Of a stretch of DNA of 64,000 nucleotides, positions 52,480 through 62,172 are shown piece after piece. The notes below the pieces were generated by a model. That model was not told where the DNA came from. It was given only the letters and a program-made list of their open reading frames with translations, and did no database searches. Origin of the DNA: Deltaproteobacteria bacterium (GTDB taxonomy: Bacteria > Myxococcota_A > UBA9160 > SZUA-336); the NCBI GenBank assembly GCA_029261925.1, contig JAJDAJ010000111.1, forward strand, positions 36,432 through 100,431. The letters run 5' to 3'. Position 1 is the stretch's first letter; each line of letters opens with the position of its first letter. A program made the translations under genes and the position numbers.

Positions 52480-53265
52480 ATGAGCGACGAGGGCCAGCCG
52501 ATCACGGGGCTGCGGCCCGGCGACGTGCCGGAGCACGTCTTGACCTGCGGCGATCCGGCGCGCGTCGCGCGCATCAGCGCGGGCTGGTCCGACGTGCGCG
52601 AGGTCTGTCGCGTGCGCGAGTACGTAGTCGCGGTCGGCGAGCACCAGGGCGTGCGCATGGCAGCCGCGTCGACGGGTGTGGGCGCTCCGAGCACCGCGAT
52701 CCTGGTCGAGGAGCTGGCGAAGCTCGGCGTGCGCACGCTGATGCGGGTGGGCAACAGCGGCGGGCTGGCGCCGGGCCTGGCGCTGGGCGACCTAGTGATC
52801 TCCACGGGCGCGGTGCGCGACGACGGCACGTCGATCAGCTACGTGCCCGTGGCGTTTCCGGCGCTCGCGGACCACCGGGTGGTCGGCGCGCTGCTCGCGG
52901 CGGCGGAGTCGCGCGGCGTGCGCCACCGCGCCGGCGTGACCTGGTCGCTCGACGCGTTCTACGCGCGCAACGCGGTGCTGGGGGAGGGCGGCGCGATCGA
53001 GCCCATGACCTTCGGGGGCTACCGCCCGCCCGGGCTCGCGCGCATGATCGAGGACTACCGCGCGGCCGGCGTGCTCAACATGGAGATGGAGAGCGGCGTG
53101 CTGTTCACGCTGGCCACGCTGTACGGACTGCGCGCCGGCTGCATCTGCGTGGTCTCCGACCGCACGCCCTGGCCGGGTCCGGCGGAGCTCGACATCGACA
53201 AGAACATGGACGCCTGCATCGCGGTCGCTACCGACGCGATGCTGGCGCTGGCGCGGGAAGCGTGA
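52480..53265 (+). CDS. Uridine phosphorylase-type nucleoside phosphorylase
   Basis: A 261-residue member of nucleoside phosphorylase family I, which cleaves nucleosides with phosphate to base and pentose-1-phosphate. It has LTCGDPARVARI (phosphate loop), STGVGAPSTAI, RVGNSGGLAPGLALGDLVI and NMEMESGVLF (ribose/base site, the MExE motif). Family I proteins with this pattern include uridine phosphorylase; purine specificity cannot be excluded. The ATG at 52480 has GGAGGAG upstream. Its stop overlaps the GTG of nagA by four bases, so nucleoside and amino-sugar salvage are co-expressed. Confidence 0.88.
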   Translation: MSDEGQPITGLRPGDVPEHVLTCGDPARVARISAGWSDVREVCRVREYVVAVGEHQGVRMAAASTGVGAPSTAILVEELAKLGVRTLMRVGNSGGLAPGLALGDLVISTGAVRDDGTSISYVPVAFPALADHRVVGALLAAAESRGVRHRAGVTWSLDAFYARNAVLGEGGAIEPMTFGGYRPPGLARMIEDYRAAGVLNMEMESGVLFTLATLYGLRAGCICVVSDRTPWPGPAELDIDKNMDACIAVATDAMLALAREA

Positions 53266-54428
53266 CGCCGGAGCTGGCGCTCTGGGCCGGCCGCGCAGTG
53301 ACACCGGAGGGTGTCGTCGAGCGGGTCCGGGTACAGGTCGCGAGCGGGCGCATCAGCGCCGTCGACAGCGGCGTGGAGCCGGAGCCCGGCGATGCGGTCC
53401 ACGCCGACGCCACGCTGGTGCCCGGACTGGTCGACCTGCAGGTCAACGGCGCGCAGGGCATCGCCTTCGACGACCCGGACGCCGACGCGCGGCGCCGCGC
53501 GGTGCGCTACCACACCTGCCGCGGGACCACGACGCTGCTGCCCACGCTGATCAGCGCGCCGCTCGACGCCCTGGCGGCGGCGCTGGAGCGCCTGGCGGCC
53601 GACGTCCGTGCGGACCCGGCGCTCGCGGGCATCCACCTCGAGGGTCCGTTCCTGGCCCCGGAGAAGGCCGGCGTGCACCCCGTGGACGCATTGCTCGAGC
53701 CCGACCCGGCCGCGCTCGAGAGACTGATCGAGTCGGGGGGCGGCGCGCTCGCGCTGTGCACGCTGGCGCCCGAGCGCCCCGGTGCGCTCGACGCGATCGG
53801 CCGGCTGCTGCGCTCGGGCGTGGTCTGCGCGGCGGGGCACACGCTCGCGAGCGCCGCGCGGATGCGCCTGGCGATCGAGCGCGGCCTGTCGTTCGTGACG
53901 CACCTGGGCAACGCGTGCGACTGGCCCGGGCGCCTGTTCGACGCCGAGGCGGGCTACCGGCGCAGCGAGCCGGGCGTGATCGGCAGCTTCATGAGTGACG
54001 CGCGGCTGCGGGGCAGTCTGATCCTGGACGGGCGACATCTCGATCCCGGCCTGGCCGCCGCGCTGATCCGTCTGCGCGGCGCCGACGCGGTCGCGCTGGT
54101 CAGCGACGCCTCGCCGTTCGCGGGGCTGCCGCCCGGCGAGCACCGCGCCTGGGGGATGCGCGCGCGCGTGCACGCCGGCGGCTTCGCCACGGCCGGCGAG
54201 GGCCTGGCCGGCAGCACGATCACCCTGGTCGACGCCGTGCGCGTCGCGGTCGAGCAGCTCGGGTTGCCGCTGGCCGATGCGGTGCGCATGGCCGCGCGCA
54301 CGCCGGCCCACGCGATCGGGCTCGGCGAGCGCAAGGGCAGTCTGGCCGCGGGCTTCGACGCGGACCTGCTGCTGCTCGATGCGTCGCTGCGTCCCGTCGC
54401 GACCTATCTGGCCGGCAAGCAGGTGTAG
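53262..54428 (+). CDS. nagA: N-acetylglucosamine-6-phosphate deacetylase
   Basis: NagA hydrolyses GlcNAc-6-phosphate to glucosamine-6-phosphate and acetate. The 388-residue amidohydrolase shows VPGLVDLQVNGAQG, HLEGPFLAPEKAGVHP (metal-binding Glu), AAGHT, THLGNAC (usually THLFNAM), ILDGRHLDP and VSDASPF (catalytic Asp), then GSLAAGFDADLLLLD. GTG start overlapping the phosphorylase stop. No transporter or nagB is adjacent, suggesting recycling of cell-wall amino sugars rather than uptake (inference). Confidence 0.9.
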   Translation: MTPELALWAGRAVTPEGVVERVRVQVASGRISAVDSGVEPEPGDAVHADATLVPGLVDLQVNGAQGIAFDDPDADARRRAVRYHTCRGTTTLLPTLISAPLDALAAALERLAADVRADPALAGIHLEGPFLAPEKAGVHPVDALLEPDPAALERLIESGGGALALCTLAPERPGALDAIGRLLRSGVVCAAGHTLASAARMRLAIERGLSFVTHLGNACDWPGRLFDAEAGYRRSEPGVIGSFMSDARLRGSLILDGRHLDPGLAAALIRLRGADAVALVSDASPFAGLPPGEHRAWGMRARVHAGGFATAGEGLAGSTITLVDAVRVAVEQLGLPLADAVRMAARTPAHAIGLGERKGSLAAGFDADLLLLDASLRPVATYLAGKQV

Positions 54429-54512
54429 GTTGGACGCATCAAGTTCCCCACGGGCCAGCCCGATGGGGGTCCTCGGATGAGCGGGGCCGCGCCCCCGCCG
54501 ATGGAGGCACGC

Positions 54513-54836
54513 ATGAGCAAGCTCGCTCGCACCTTCCTCGCTGGACTCGCCCTCGCCACGCTGCTGGCAGCGCCGGGGATCGCGCCGGCGGTGGGCTACG
54601 AGGACTCGCTGGACGACTGCAACTACCCCGAGGGCTTCGACCTGCTGGTGATGCGACCGATCGGCATGGTCAGCATCGTGGCCGGCACCCTGCTGTGGCT
54701 GCCCGGGATGGCGATCGGCATGGTGACCGTGAGCGACGAGCTCGACTCCGTCACCGACATGATGATCGGACGTCCGATGCGGTTCACCTTCGAGCGCAGG
54801 CTCGGGGAGTGCACCGGAGTCGACCTGGAGTACTGA
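54513..54836 (+). CDS. Small exported or membrane protein (107 aa)
   Basis: A signal peptide (TFLAGLALATLLAAPGIAPAVG) is followed by a short domain with two cysteines, a hydrophobic segment (IGMVSIVAGTLLWLPGMAIGMV), and the pattern RPMRFTFERRLGEC. Similar RPxG...TFxRxLGE proteins are widespread as uncharacterised small membrane proteins, sometimes loosely named multidrug transporters. Function unknown. ATG 54513 is chosen over an upstream in-frame start because GGAGGC lies before it and the signal peptide then has normal length. Confidence 0.72.
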   Translation: MSKLARTFLAGLALATLLAAPGIAPAVGYEDSLDDCNYPEGFDLLVMRPIGMVSIVAGTLLWLPGMAIGMVTVSDELDSVTDMMIGRPMRFTFERRLGECTGVDLEY

Positions 54837-54877
54837 TCGAGGGGCCCCGGCGCGCGGGACTCCGTGCGCCGCCCTCG

Positions 54878-55612
54878 TCAGCGCGCGGCCTGCGGATCTC
54901 CGGGTCCGGAGGTCGCGGATCGCCGCGCCAGCCAGCTGCGCCGTGCGGCCAGCACGGCCGAGATGGCCGCGATCGCCGAGATCGACAGCCACGTGAGCGC
55001 GTAGTGCCAGTGGTTCACGCGGCTGCGCGGCTCGGGCGTGCGCCCGGCGAGGCGGGGATCGGCGGGGCTCTGCTGCACCACGAGCAGCCGGGCCAGCGGC
55101 GCGCCGAGCTGCTGCTGCATGGCGCCGTGGTGGATGCGGGTCCAGTGCACGCGATGCGGGCCGGGCTCCACGTCGAGGGTCCGGCCGGGCAGGGGCAGTG
55201 CCACGCCCTCGATCGTGGCGTGCCCGGGTAGACGCGGGTCGTCCACGATCTCCTGGGCACGCGAGCGCGTGATGAATCCGCGCTCGACGAGCACCAGCGG
55301 GCCGCCCGCGTCGGGCTCCAGCGGCGTGAGCACGCGGTTGCCGATCGTCCGGTCCTGGCTCTGGTTGTCGAGCAGCAGCGTGTCTGCCGCGCGCCAGCGA
55401 CCCGATCCGCGCACGCGCCGGTACGCGTGCCCCTCCGGATCGGCCAGCGCCGCGGCCAGCGGTGCCGCGGCCGCGCCGGTCCGCGCGCGCATCTCGGTGA
55501 GCCACGCGTCCTTCTCGTGCATGCGGCGCAGCTGCCAGCGGCCCAGGCCCGCGGTTGCGACGGCGGTCAGGGCCAGCAGGAGCGCGAGGGCGATGCCGGG
55601 GGCGGAGCGCAT
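54878..55612 (-). CDS. SURF1 family cytochrome oxidase biogenesis protein
   Basis: A 244-residue SURF1 protein, which helps assemble heme-copper oxidases. It has the family layout: N-terminal transmembrane helix, GLGRWQLRRMHEKDAWL, the central barrel with LLLDNQSQDRTIGNRVLTPL and LVERGFI, and a C-terminal helix in NHWHYALTWLSISAIAAISAV. No oxidase genes are adjacent. The start ATG has TACCCT nine bases upstream instead of a ribosome binding site. It is convergent with the small exported protein at 54513. Confidence 0.9.
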   Translation of the reverse strand: MRSAPGIALALLLALTAVATAGLGRWQLRRMHEKDAWLTEMRARTGAAAAPLAAALADPEGHAYRRVRGSGRWRAADTLLLDNQSQDRTIGNRVLTPLEPDAGGPLVLVERGFITRSRAQEIVDDPRLPGHATIEGVALPLPGRTLDVEPGPHRVHWTRIHHGAMQQQLGAPLARLLVVQQSPADPRLAGRTPEPRSRVNHWHYALTWLSISAIAAISAVLAARRSWLARRSATSGPGDPQAAR

Positions 55613-55991
55613 GGGGCGGCCAGGGTAGCGGCCGCACGAGGCCCGGGACCCGGCGAGCCGGGTCCCGGGTGGCTCATGCAGGGAGATGAGCCGGGGTGCC
55701 GGCGGTGGATCCGCAGCTCGCTCGCGGGCCGGGCGGTTCCCAGGAGGGAGAGGGGATGGCTCGGGGGCGCGTGCGCCCCCGGATCCGCCTGGCTCCCCGG
55801 CGGACCGGGATCCGGTTCCGCCGGCACAGGACTAGGACGTCGCCGGCCGGAAAAGATTTCGCGGCGGATCGCGGCCGTCGGCCGCGGGCCGGGGTGGGGT
55901 GGGTCCCGAGCCGGATGGGGCTAGATCCCCGCATTCCGGGGCCAGGGTGTAGGCTGGCGGGGCGCCGCCACCCGGCGCGGGAGGAACCACC
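55613..55991. other. 379-base gene-free gap with five GC hairpins
   Basis: Inverted repeats seen: CCCGGGACCCGGC / GCCGGGTCCCGGG (55642-55669, 13-base arms, 2-base centre); GGGGGCGC / GCGCCCCC (55763-55780); TCCGCC / GGCGGA (55784-55804); GCGGCCG / CGGCCGC (55871-55885); CCCCG / CGGGG (55927-55941). No ORF with a ribosome binding site was found. A TAGGCT box and a GGGAGGA site at the right end serve the 55992 gene. It may encode a structured RNA or be a cluster of extragenic palindromes. Confidence 0.5.
55622..55627 (-). promoter_or_regulatory. -10-like element TACCCT, 9 bases before SURF1 ATG
   Basis: On the minus strand TACCCT is followed by nine bases and the ATG at 55612. The surrounding bases GCTACCCTGGCC are identical to those before the gene at 11149. 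Confidence 0.4.
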
Positions 55992-56360
55992 ATGAGACGA
56001 ACCGCTGCCGCACTCGCCGCCGCCGCCGTGCTCGCGCTGGCCGGGCCCGCCGACGCCCGGTCCTACGGGCAGGCCGCGGGCGCCAAGCTGGTCCACGCCC
56101 TCGCCGACATCGTCTACGCGCCCTTCGAGCTGGTCGTGACCCCGGTCGCCTGGTCGCTCGACTTCGAGCGCGAGGAGGAGCGGGCGATGCCCGGGCTCGT
56201 CGCCGGCCTGGTCCCCGGGGCGGGGCTCGGCGCGCTCCGCCTGGTGCGGGGCGTGTCGGACCTGATCACCTTCCCGATCGCCAGCCCGGACAACGACTAC
56301 GATCTGGAATGGTTCATCGTGCCGCCGCGGCCCCTGAGCGGCTTCGAGGAGCAGGACTGA
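55992..56360 (+). CDS. Small exported protein, TIGR04073-like
   Basis: A 122-residue protein with a signal peptide (AAALAAAAVLALAGPADA) and then AAGAKLVHALADIVYAPFELVVTP, GLVAGLVPGAGLGALRLVRGVSDLITFPI. The pattern KLxxGxxN/DIxxxPxE ... GxxxGxxRxxxGxxDxxTFPI resembles the TIGR04073 family of short exported proteins found in exosortase-bearing genomes. That assignment is from memory of the pattern. Function unknown. GGGAGGA precedes the ATG. It ends 40 bases before tRNA-Gln. Confidence 0.72.
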   Translation: MRRTAAALAAAAVLALAGPADARSYGQAAGAKLVHALADIVYAPFELVVTPVAWSLDFEREEERAMPGLVAGLVPGAGLGALRLVRGVSDLITFPIASPDNDYDLEWFIVPPRPLSGFEEQD

Positions 56361-56400
56361 GGTCGCTGCCCGGCGCACCGGGCCGCGGAGGCCCGGGAAG

Positions 56401-56474
56401 TGGTTGGCCGACTAGGATTCGAACCTAGATTAACGGGGCCAGAACCCGTCGTCCTGCCGTTAGACGATCGGCCA
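56401..56474 (-). tRNA. tRNA-Gln (anticodon CTG), CCA encoded
   Basis: On the minus strand, 74 bases fold as a tRNA. The acceptor arms TGGCCGA / TCGGCCA pair, the anticodon stem ACGGG/CCCGT holds loop TTCTGGC with anticodon CTG, the T-arm is TAGGTTCGAATCCTA, and the 3' end is ACCA. It lies directly downstream of gltX on the same strand. Confidence 0.95.
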
Positions 56475-56545
56475 ACGACCGGGCGAGGAGTATAAGGCGT
56501 CGTCCCGGGCCGGCAAACGGCCCGCGACAGCGCTGCACGGGAGCG

Positions 56546-57979
56546 TCAGCCGGCCGGAGCGGCGCGCAGGCGCTCGAGCGCCGCGTCGAGCCGCGCCAGC
56601 GTGCGCTCGCGCCCCAGCACCTCGAGGGTCTCGTAGATCCCGGGGCTCGCGCCGCGGCCGGTGGCGGCGACGCGCAGCGGCTGGGCGAGCTTGCCCAGCT
56701 TCAGCTCGTGGCGCTCCGCGCAGGCCACCAGGGCGGCCTCGAGGCTCGCCTCGTCCCAGGCGTCGAGTGCCGCCAGCGCATCGCGCAGCTCCGCGAGCGG
56801 CCCCTCGATCGCCGGCCTGAGGTGCTTGCGCTCCGCCTTGGGGTCCAGCTCGATCTCGTCGCAGATCCAGAAGCGCGCCTGGGCCGCCATGTCCGCCAGG
56901 GTCTCGCTGCGCTCGCGCAGCAGCTCCAGGCCGCGCGCCAGGCGCGCGTCGATCTCGACGGGGCGGCCGGCCTCGGCGTCGAGGAACGGCTGGACGTGGA
57001 CGTGCAGGCGCTGGGCGGGCAGGGTCCGCAGGTAGTGCTGGCTGAGCCAGATCAGCTTGTCCTCGTGCACCTGCGCGGGCGAGCGGCCCACGCCGTCGAG
57101 GTCGAAGAGCCGCGCCAGGTCGTCGAGCGTCAGGATCTCGAGATCGCCGTGGCTCCAGCCGAGCCGCGCCAGGTAGTTGACCATGGCCTCGGGCGTGAAG
57201 CCGCGGTCGCGATACGCCTGCACCGACACGTCGCCCTTGCGCTTCGAGAGCTTCTTGCCGCCGGGCTCGACGAGCAGCGGAACGTGTCCGAAGCGCGGCG
57301 GCTCCCAGCCCAGCGCCTGGTAGATCAGCAGCTGGCGGGGCGTGCTGGTCATGTGCTCGCGGCCGCGAAGCACGTGCGTCACGCCCATGTCGTGATCGTC
57401 GACCACGACCGCCAGGTGGTAGATGGCGCTGCCGTCGGTGCGCGCGAGCACGAAGTCGTCGAGGTCCTCGGCCGCCTCGCCGCTGGGGCCCGCGATCTCG
57501 TCGCTCCAGCGCGTGACCGGATCGTCGTCGGGAATGCGCAGGCGCACCGTGTACGGCAGGCCGCAGTCGGGACCGATGCCCGCGTCGCGGTGGCGGCCGT
57601 CGTACACGCGCTTGCGCCCCTCGGCGCGGGCGCGCTCGCGCATCTGCTCGAGCTCGGCGGGCGTGGCGGTGCAGCGGTAGGCGTGGCCGTCGGCCAGCAG
57701 GCGCTCGATCACCTCGGCGTAGCGCGGGGCGCGCTCGGACTGGCGCGGGATGCCCTCGAAGCCGGGCACGGGGTCGTGGTCGATGCCCAGCCAGGCCAGC
57801 GCCTCGAGCACGGCGGTCTCGGACTCGCGGGTCGAGCGCTCGCGATCCGTGTCCTCGAAGCGCAGCAGGAAGCGGCCCCCGTGGCGCCGGGCCAGGGCCC
57901 AGCAGAACAGCGCCGTGCGGGCTCCGCCGATGTGCAGGGCGCCGGTGGGGCTGGGCGCGTAGCGGGTGACAATCTCCAT
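56546..57979 (-). CDS. gltX: Glutamyl-tRNA synthetase
   Basis: A 477-residue class I synthetase. The HIGH-type motif is in YAPSPTGALHIGGARTALF (residues 7-25), LRFEDTDRERS follows, and the KMSKS motif is KKLSKRKGD (about residue 245). The C-terminal anticodon-binding helical domain is present. It charges tRNA-Glu and, in many bacteria lacking GlnRS, also mischarges tRNA-Gln for GatCAB. The tRNA-Gln gene 71 bases downstream fits either possibility. Length is normal. The ATG is preceded by TAGCGT nine bases upstream rather than a Shine-Dalgarno. Confidence 0.96.
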   Translation of the reverse strand: MEIVTRYAPSPTGALHIGGARTALFCWALARRHGGRFLLRFEDTDRERSTRESETAVLEALAWLGIDHDPVPGFEGIPRQSERAPRYAEVIERLLADGHAYRCTATPAELEQMRERARAEGRKRVYDGRHRDAGIGPDCGLPYTVRLRIPDDDPVTRWSDEIAGPSGEAAEDLDDFVLARTDGSAIYHLAVVVDDHDMGVTHVLRGREHMTSTPRQLLIYQALGWEPPRFGHVPLLVEPGGKKLSKRKGDVSVQAYRDRGFTPEAMVNYLARLGWSHGDLEILTLDDLARLFDLDGVGRSPAQVHEDKLIWLSQHYLRTLPAQRLHVHVQPFLDAEAGRPVEIDARLARGLELLRERSETLADMAAQARFWICDEIELDPKAERKHLRPAIEGPLAELRDALAALDAWDEASLEAALVACAERHELKLGKLAQPLRVAATGRGASPGIYETLEVLGRERTLARLDAALERLRAAPAG

Positions 57980-57988
57980 GGCGGCGGG

Positions 57989-57994
57989 ACGCTA
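57989..57994 (-). promoter_or_regulatory. -10-like element TAGCGT, 9 bases before gltX ATG
   Basis: On the minus strand GCTAGCGTCC leads into the ATG at 57979 after nine bases following TAGCGT. The same GCTAGnGTCC context precedes the MFS gene at 13214. Confidence 0.4.
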
Positions 57995-58033
57995 GCCCAG
58001 ATCCGGCGCCGGGGCCGCGCTCCGGAGCCCGTC

Positions 58034-58062
58034 TTGACAATCGACAGGGCGCCCGGTACCCG
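58034..58062 (+). promoter_or_regulatory. Candidate promoter of the yceD-rpmF-fab operon
   Basis: A perfect TTGACA (58034-58039), 17-base spacer and TACCCG (58057-58062). The predicted transcription start near 58069 gives a leader of about 58 bases to the first gene. The -10 is weak, but the consensus -35 is rare in such GC-rich sequence. Confidence 0.5.
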
Positions 58063-58126
58063 AGGCGCCTCGGGCGGCCCGCCCGGGGCGCGCTGCTCCC
58101 CGCCCCGGCGACGCCCCGGAGCGCCC

Positions 58127-58726
58127 ATGCCGGACCTCAGCATCCGGGTGGCGGCGATCGAGGAGACGCCGCGCACCTTCGCCCTCGAGACGGGGCCCGC
58201 CTGGTGGGAGGCGGCACGCGACCTGTTCGCCCGCGAGAACGGAGAGGTGCCCCGCCACGCCCGGGCCCGGCTGGACCTCGAGGCCTACCGGATCGGGCGC
58301 CGGCTGCTGCTGCGCGGCGACCTCGAGGCCGTCCTGGGCCTGGTCTGCGGCTGGTGCGTGGAGCCGATCGACTTCCCGGTTCGGGAGCGGGTGGAACTTC
58401 TGCTAGAACCGTCGCAGAATCCAGGCGCGATTCCGGAGGGCGGCATCGAGCTCGACCCCGAGGACATCGGACTGGGGCGATATGCCGGCGAGAACCTGGA
58501 TCTGGGCCAGCTGATCCTGGAGATCCTGTCGCTGGCCTGGCCCATGCAGCCGCGTGAATCGGAGGCCTGCCCGGAGGGATGCCCGCGCTGGCAGGCCGGC
58601 AGGGCCCCGGTGGCGGGGGAGAAGACGGACACGACGAATCGACCGTTCGCCGGGCTCGACGAGCTGCTGGCGCGGACGGGCAGCACGGCAATCCCGGACG
58701 GCAAGCCGGACGGCAACGAAGAGTAG
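58127..58726 (+). CDS. yceD: YceD/DUF177 family protein (23S rRNA accumulation type)
   Basis: A 199-residue DUF177 protein, regularly encoded before rpmF and linked to 23S rRNA accumulation. It has a beta-rich N half, the conserved CGWCVEPIDFPVRERVELLLEP (CxRCL-type segment), the acidic stretch ELDPEDIGLGRYAGENLDLGQLILEILSLAWPM, and the CPEGCPRW cysteine pair (usual CxxxCxGLC). The C-terminal 40 residues form a low-complexity tail. It is the first gene of the ribosome/fatty-acid operon and ends 10 bases before rpmF. Confidence 0.9.
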   Translation: MPDLSIRVAAIEETPRTFALETGPAWWEAARDLFARENGEVPRHARARLDLEAYRIGRRLLLRGDLEAVLGLVCGWCVEPIDFPVRERVELLLEPSQNPGAIPEGGIELDPEDIGLGRYAGENLDLGQLILEILSLAWPMQPRESEACPEGCPRWQAGRAPVAGEKTDTTNRPFAGLDELLARTGSTAIPDGKPDGNEE

Positions 58727-58736
58727 GAATTCGACG

Positions 58737-58928
58737 ATGGCGGTACCGAAGAAGAGGACCTCGAAGGCGCGCAAGCGCCAGCGACGCTCGCACCTGGCGC
58801 TGAGTGCGCCGGGCCTGTCGCGTTGCTCGCAGTGCGGCGCGAGCCGCTCGCCCCACCGGGTCTGCGCGGAGTGCGGGCACTACAACGGCCGCCAGGTGAT
58901 CGCGGTCGAGCGAGAGGACGACCTGTAG
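58737..58928 (+). CDS. rpmF: 50S ribosomal protein L32
   Basis: A 63-residue L32 with the canonical start AVPKKRTSKARKRQRRSH and a zinc-binding cysteine set CSQCG...CAECGHYNG, so this is the zinc-containing C+ form. Between yceD and fabD; the usual plsX and fabH are not present downstream. Confidence 0.97.
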   Translation: MAVPKKRTSKARKRQRRSHLALSAPGLSRCSQCGASRSPHRVCAECGHYNGRQVIAVEREDDL

Positions 58929-58952
58929 GCCGCGCGCCTGCAGAGACCCCCC

Positions 58953-59888
58953 TTGCTGGCCGTCGTCTTCCCAGGGCAGGGCGCCCAGGCGATCGGAATG
59001 GGCCTGGATCTCGCGCGCGAGCACGCGGCGAGCCGCGAGGTCTTCGAGATCGCCGAGGAGGCCTTCGGTGGGGGGCTGCGCGAGCGGATCGAGCGCGGCC
59101 CGGCCGAGGAGCTGGCCCGGACCGAGATCACCCAGCCCGCGATCCTGACCGCGTCGATCGCCATCTGGCGCGCGGTCGAGCCGCGGCTGGAAACGCCGCC
59201 GGCGTTCTTCGCCGGCCACAGCCTGGGCGAGTACACGGCCCTGGTGGCCGCGGGCGGGCTGCCGCTGGCTGACGCGGTGCGCCTGGTGCGACGCCGCGGT
59301 GCCTTCATGCAGGAGGCCGTGCCCGCGGACCAGGGCAAGATGGCGGCCATCGTCGGGCTCGACGGCGCCGCGGTGGCGCGCGCCTGCGCGGAGATCGACG
59401 GGCCGGTCGCGCCCGCCAACTTCAACTCGCCGGTGCAGACGGCGATCGCGGGCAGCGCCGCGGCGGTCGACGCCGCGGCCGAGGCCTGCCGCGGCGCGGG
59501 CGCCAAGCGCGTGGTCGAGCTCGAGGTGTCCGCGCCGTTCCACTGCGAGCTGATGCAGCCCGCGGCGGACAAGCTGCGCCCGGAGCTCGAGTCCGCCGGG
59601 TTCGCGGACTTCGCGACGCCGGTGATCTCGAACGTGACCACCGAGCCCTACACCTCGGCCGACGCCGCGCGGCGCCTGCTGTACGAGCAGGTCTGCTCGC
59701 CGGTGCGCTGGGTCGAGTGCGTGCAGCGGCTCGTGGAGCTCGGCGTGACCGCGCAGCTCGAGCTGGGCCCGGGCAAGGTGCTCTCGGGCCTGGCGGCCAA
59801 GATCGATCGCGGCCTGGTGCGCGCCAACGTCGAGACGCTCGCCGATCTCGATGCCGCGCTCGAGAAGATCGCGGGGGGCGGGGCGTGA
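58953..59888 (+). CDS. fabD: Malonyl-CoA:acyl carrier protein transacylase
   Basis: FabD loads malonate onto ACP for type II fatty acid synthesis. The 311-residue protein has VFPGQGAQAIGMG at the start, the active-site GHSLGEY (Ser90), QxxMQEAVP region with the conserved Arg just before it, and NFNSPVQTAIAG. The catalytic His is in SAPFHCELMQPA (about residue 197). The TTG start is chosen because the FPGQG motif begins five residues later. The stop overlaps fabG by four bases. Confidence 0.95.
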   Translation: MLAVVFPGQGAQAIGMGLDLAREHAASREVFEIAEEAFGGGLRERIERGPAEELARTEITQPAILTASIAIWRAVEPRLETPPAFFAGHSLGEYTALVAAGGLPLADAVRLVRRRGAFMQEAVPADQGKMAAIVGLDGAAVARACAEIDGPVAPANFNSPVQTAIAGSAAAVDAAAEACRGAGAKRVVELEVSAPFHCELMQPAADKLRPELESAGFADFATPVISNVTTEPYTSADAARRLLYEQVCSPVRWVECVQRLVELGVTAQLELGPGKVLSGLAAKIDRGLVRANVETLADLDAALEKIAGGGA

Positions 59889-60631
59889 CCGAGCTCGAGG
59901 GGCGCGTCGCGCTGGTCACGGGCGGCTCTCGCGGCATCGGCCGCGGGATCGCGATCGAGCTGGCGCGCGCCGGCGCGGCGCTGGCGTTCACCTACCGGAG
60001 CAGCCCGGAGGGCGCGCAGGAGACCGTCAAGCACATCGAGGAGGCGGGCGGCCGCTGCCTGGCGCTGGCCTGCGACGTCTCGGACCTCGAGGCCGTCGAG
60101 GCCCTGGTCGCGAAGGTGGTCCAGGAGCTGGGCGGGCTCGACATCGTGGTCAACAACGCGGGGATCACCCGGGACCAGATCATCATGCGCATGAAGCCCG
60201 AGGACTTCGACGCGGTGATCGCCACGAACCTGCGCGGCACCTGGAACGTGTGCCGGGCCGTGACGCGGCCGATGATGAAGCAGCGCCGCGGCCGCATCAT
60301 CAACCTGTCCTCCGTGGTCGCGGGGATGGGGAATCCGGGCCAGAGCAACTACGCCGCCAGCAAGGGCGGGGTCGAGGCGCTCACACGCTCCCTGGCCCGG
60401 GAGCTGGCCAGCCGGAACATCACGGTCAACGCCGTGGCCCCCGGCTTCATCGAGACCGACATGACCGCGGCGCTCTCCGAGGACCAGGCCTCGGCGCTGC
60501 TGGAGCAGATTCCCATCGGCCGCCTCGGGACTGTCGGGGACGTCGCTCACGCGATACGGTTCCTGGCGGCCGATGCGGCCGGCTACATCACGGGCCAGAT
60601 CCTGCACGTCAACGGCGGACTGGACAGCTGA
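59885..60631 (+). CDS. fabG: 3-oxoacyl-ACP reductase
   Basis: FabG carries out the NADPH-dependent reduction of 3-oxoacyl-ACP. The 248-residue SDR has TGGSRGIGRGIAIELA, NNAGITRDQIIMRM (diagnostic of FabG), NLSSVVAGMGNPGQ, Tyr156 and Lys160 in YAASK, and the end ITGQILHVNGGL. GTG start overlapping fabD (GTGA). It sits 12 bases before acpP in the standard order. Confidence 0.96.
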   Translation: MTELEGRVALVTGGSRGIGRGIAIELARAGAALAFTYRSSPEGAQETVKHIEEAGGRCLALACDVSDLEAVEALVAKVVQELGGLDIVVNNAGITRDQIIMRMKPEDFDAVIATNLRGTWNVCRAVTRPMMKQRRGRIINLSSVVAGMGNPGQSNYAASKGGVEALTRSLARELASRNITVNAVAPGFIETDMTAALSEDQASALLEQIPIGRLGTVGDVAHAIRFLAADAAGYITGQILHVNGGLDS

Positions 60632-60643
60632 TCGGAGGGTCGA

Positions 60644-60883
60644 ATGGCAGTCGAGGACAAGGTCAAGGAGCTCATCGTCGAGCAGCTCGGGGTCTCGGAG
60701 AGCGAGGTCGTGAACGAGGCCTCGTTCATCGATGACCTCGGCGCCGACTCGCTCGACATCGTCGAGCTGGTGATGGCGATCGAGGAGGAGTTCGGCATCG
60801 ACGTTCCCGACGAGGACGCCGAGCGCATGCAGAACATCGGCGACGTGGTCACCTACGTGCAGGGGAAGGCCACCGAGGCCTGA
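60644..60883 (+). CDS. acpP: Acyl carrier protein
   Basis: A 79-residue acidic ACP. The phosphopantetheine attachment site is Ser36 in LGADSLDIVELVM; EEEFGIDVPDEDAERMQNIGDVVTYV is the canonical second half. GGAGGG precedes the ATG. Between fabG and fabF as usual. Confidence 0.97.
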   Translation: MAVEDKVKELIVEQLGVSESEVVNEASFIDDLGADSLDIVELVMAIEEEFGIDVPDEDAERMQNIGDVVTYVQGKATEA

Positions 60884-60891
60884 ACCGCGCC

Positions 60892-62168
<1,277 letters not shown>

Positions 62169-62172
<4 letters not shown>

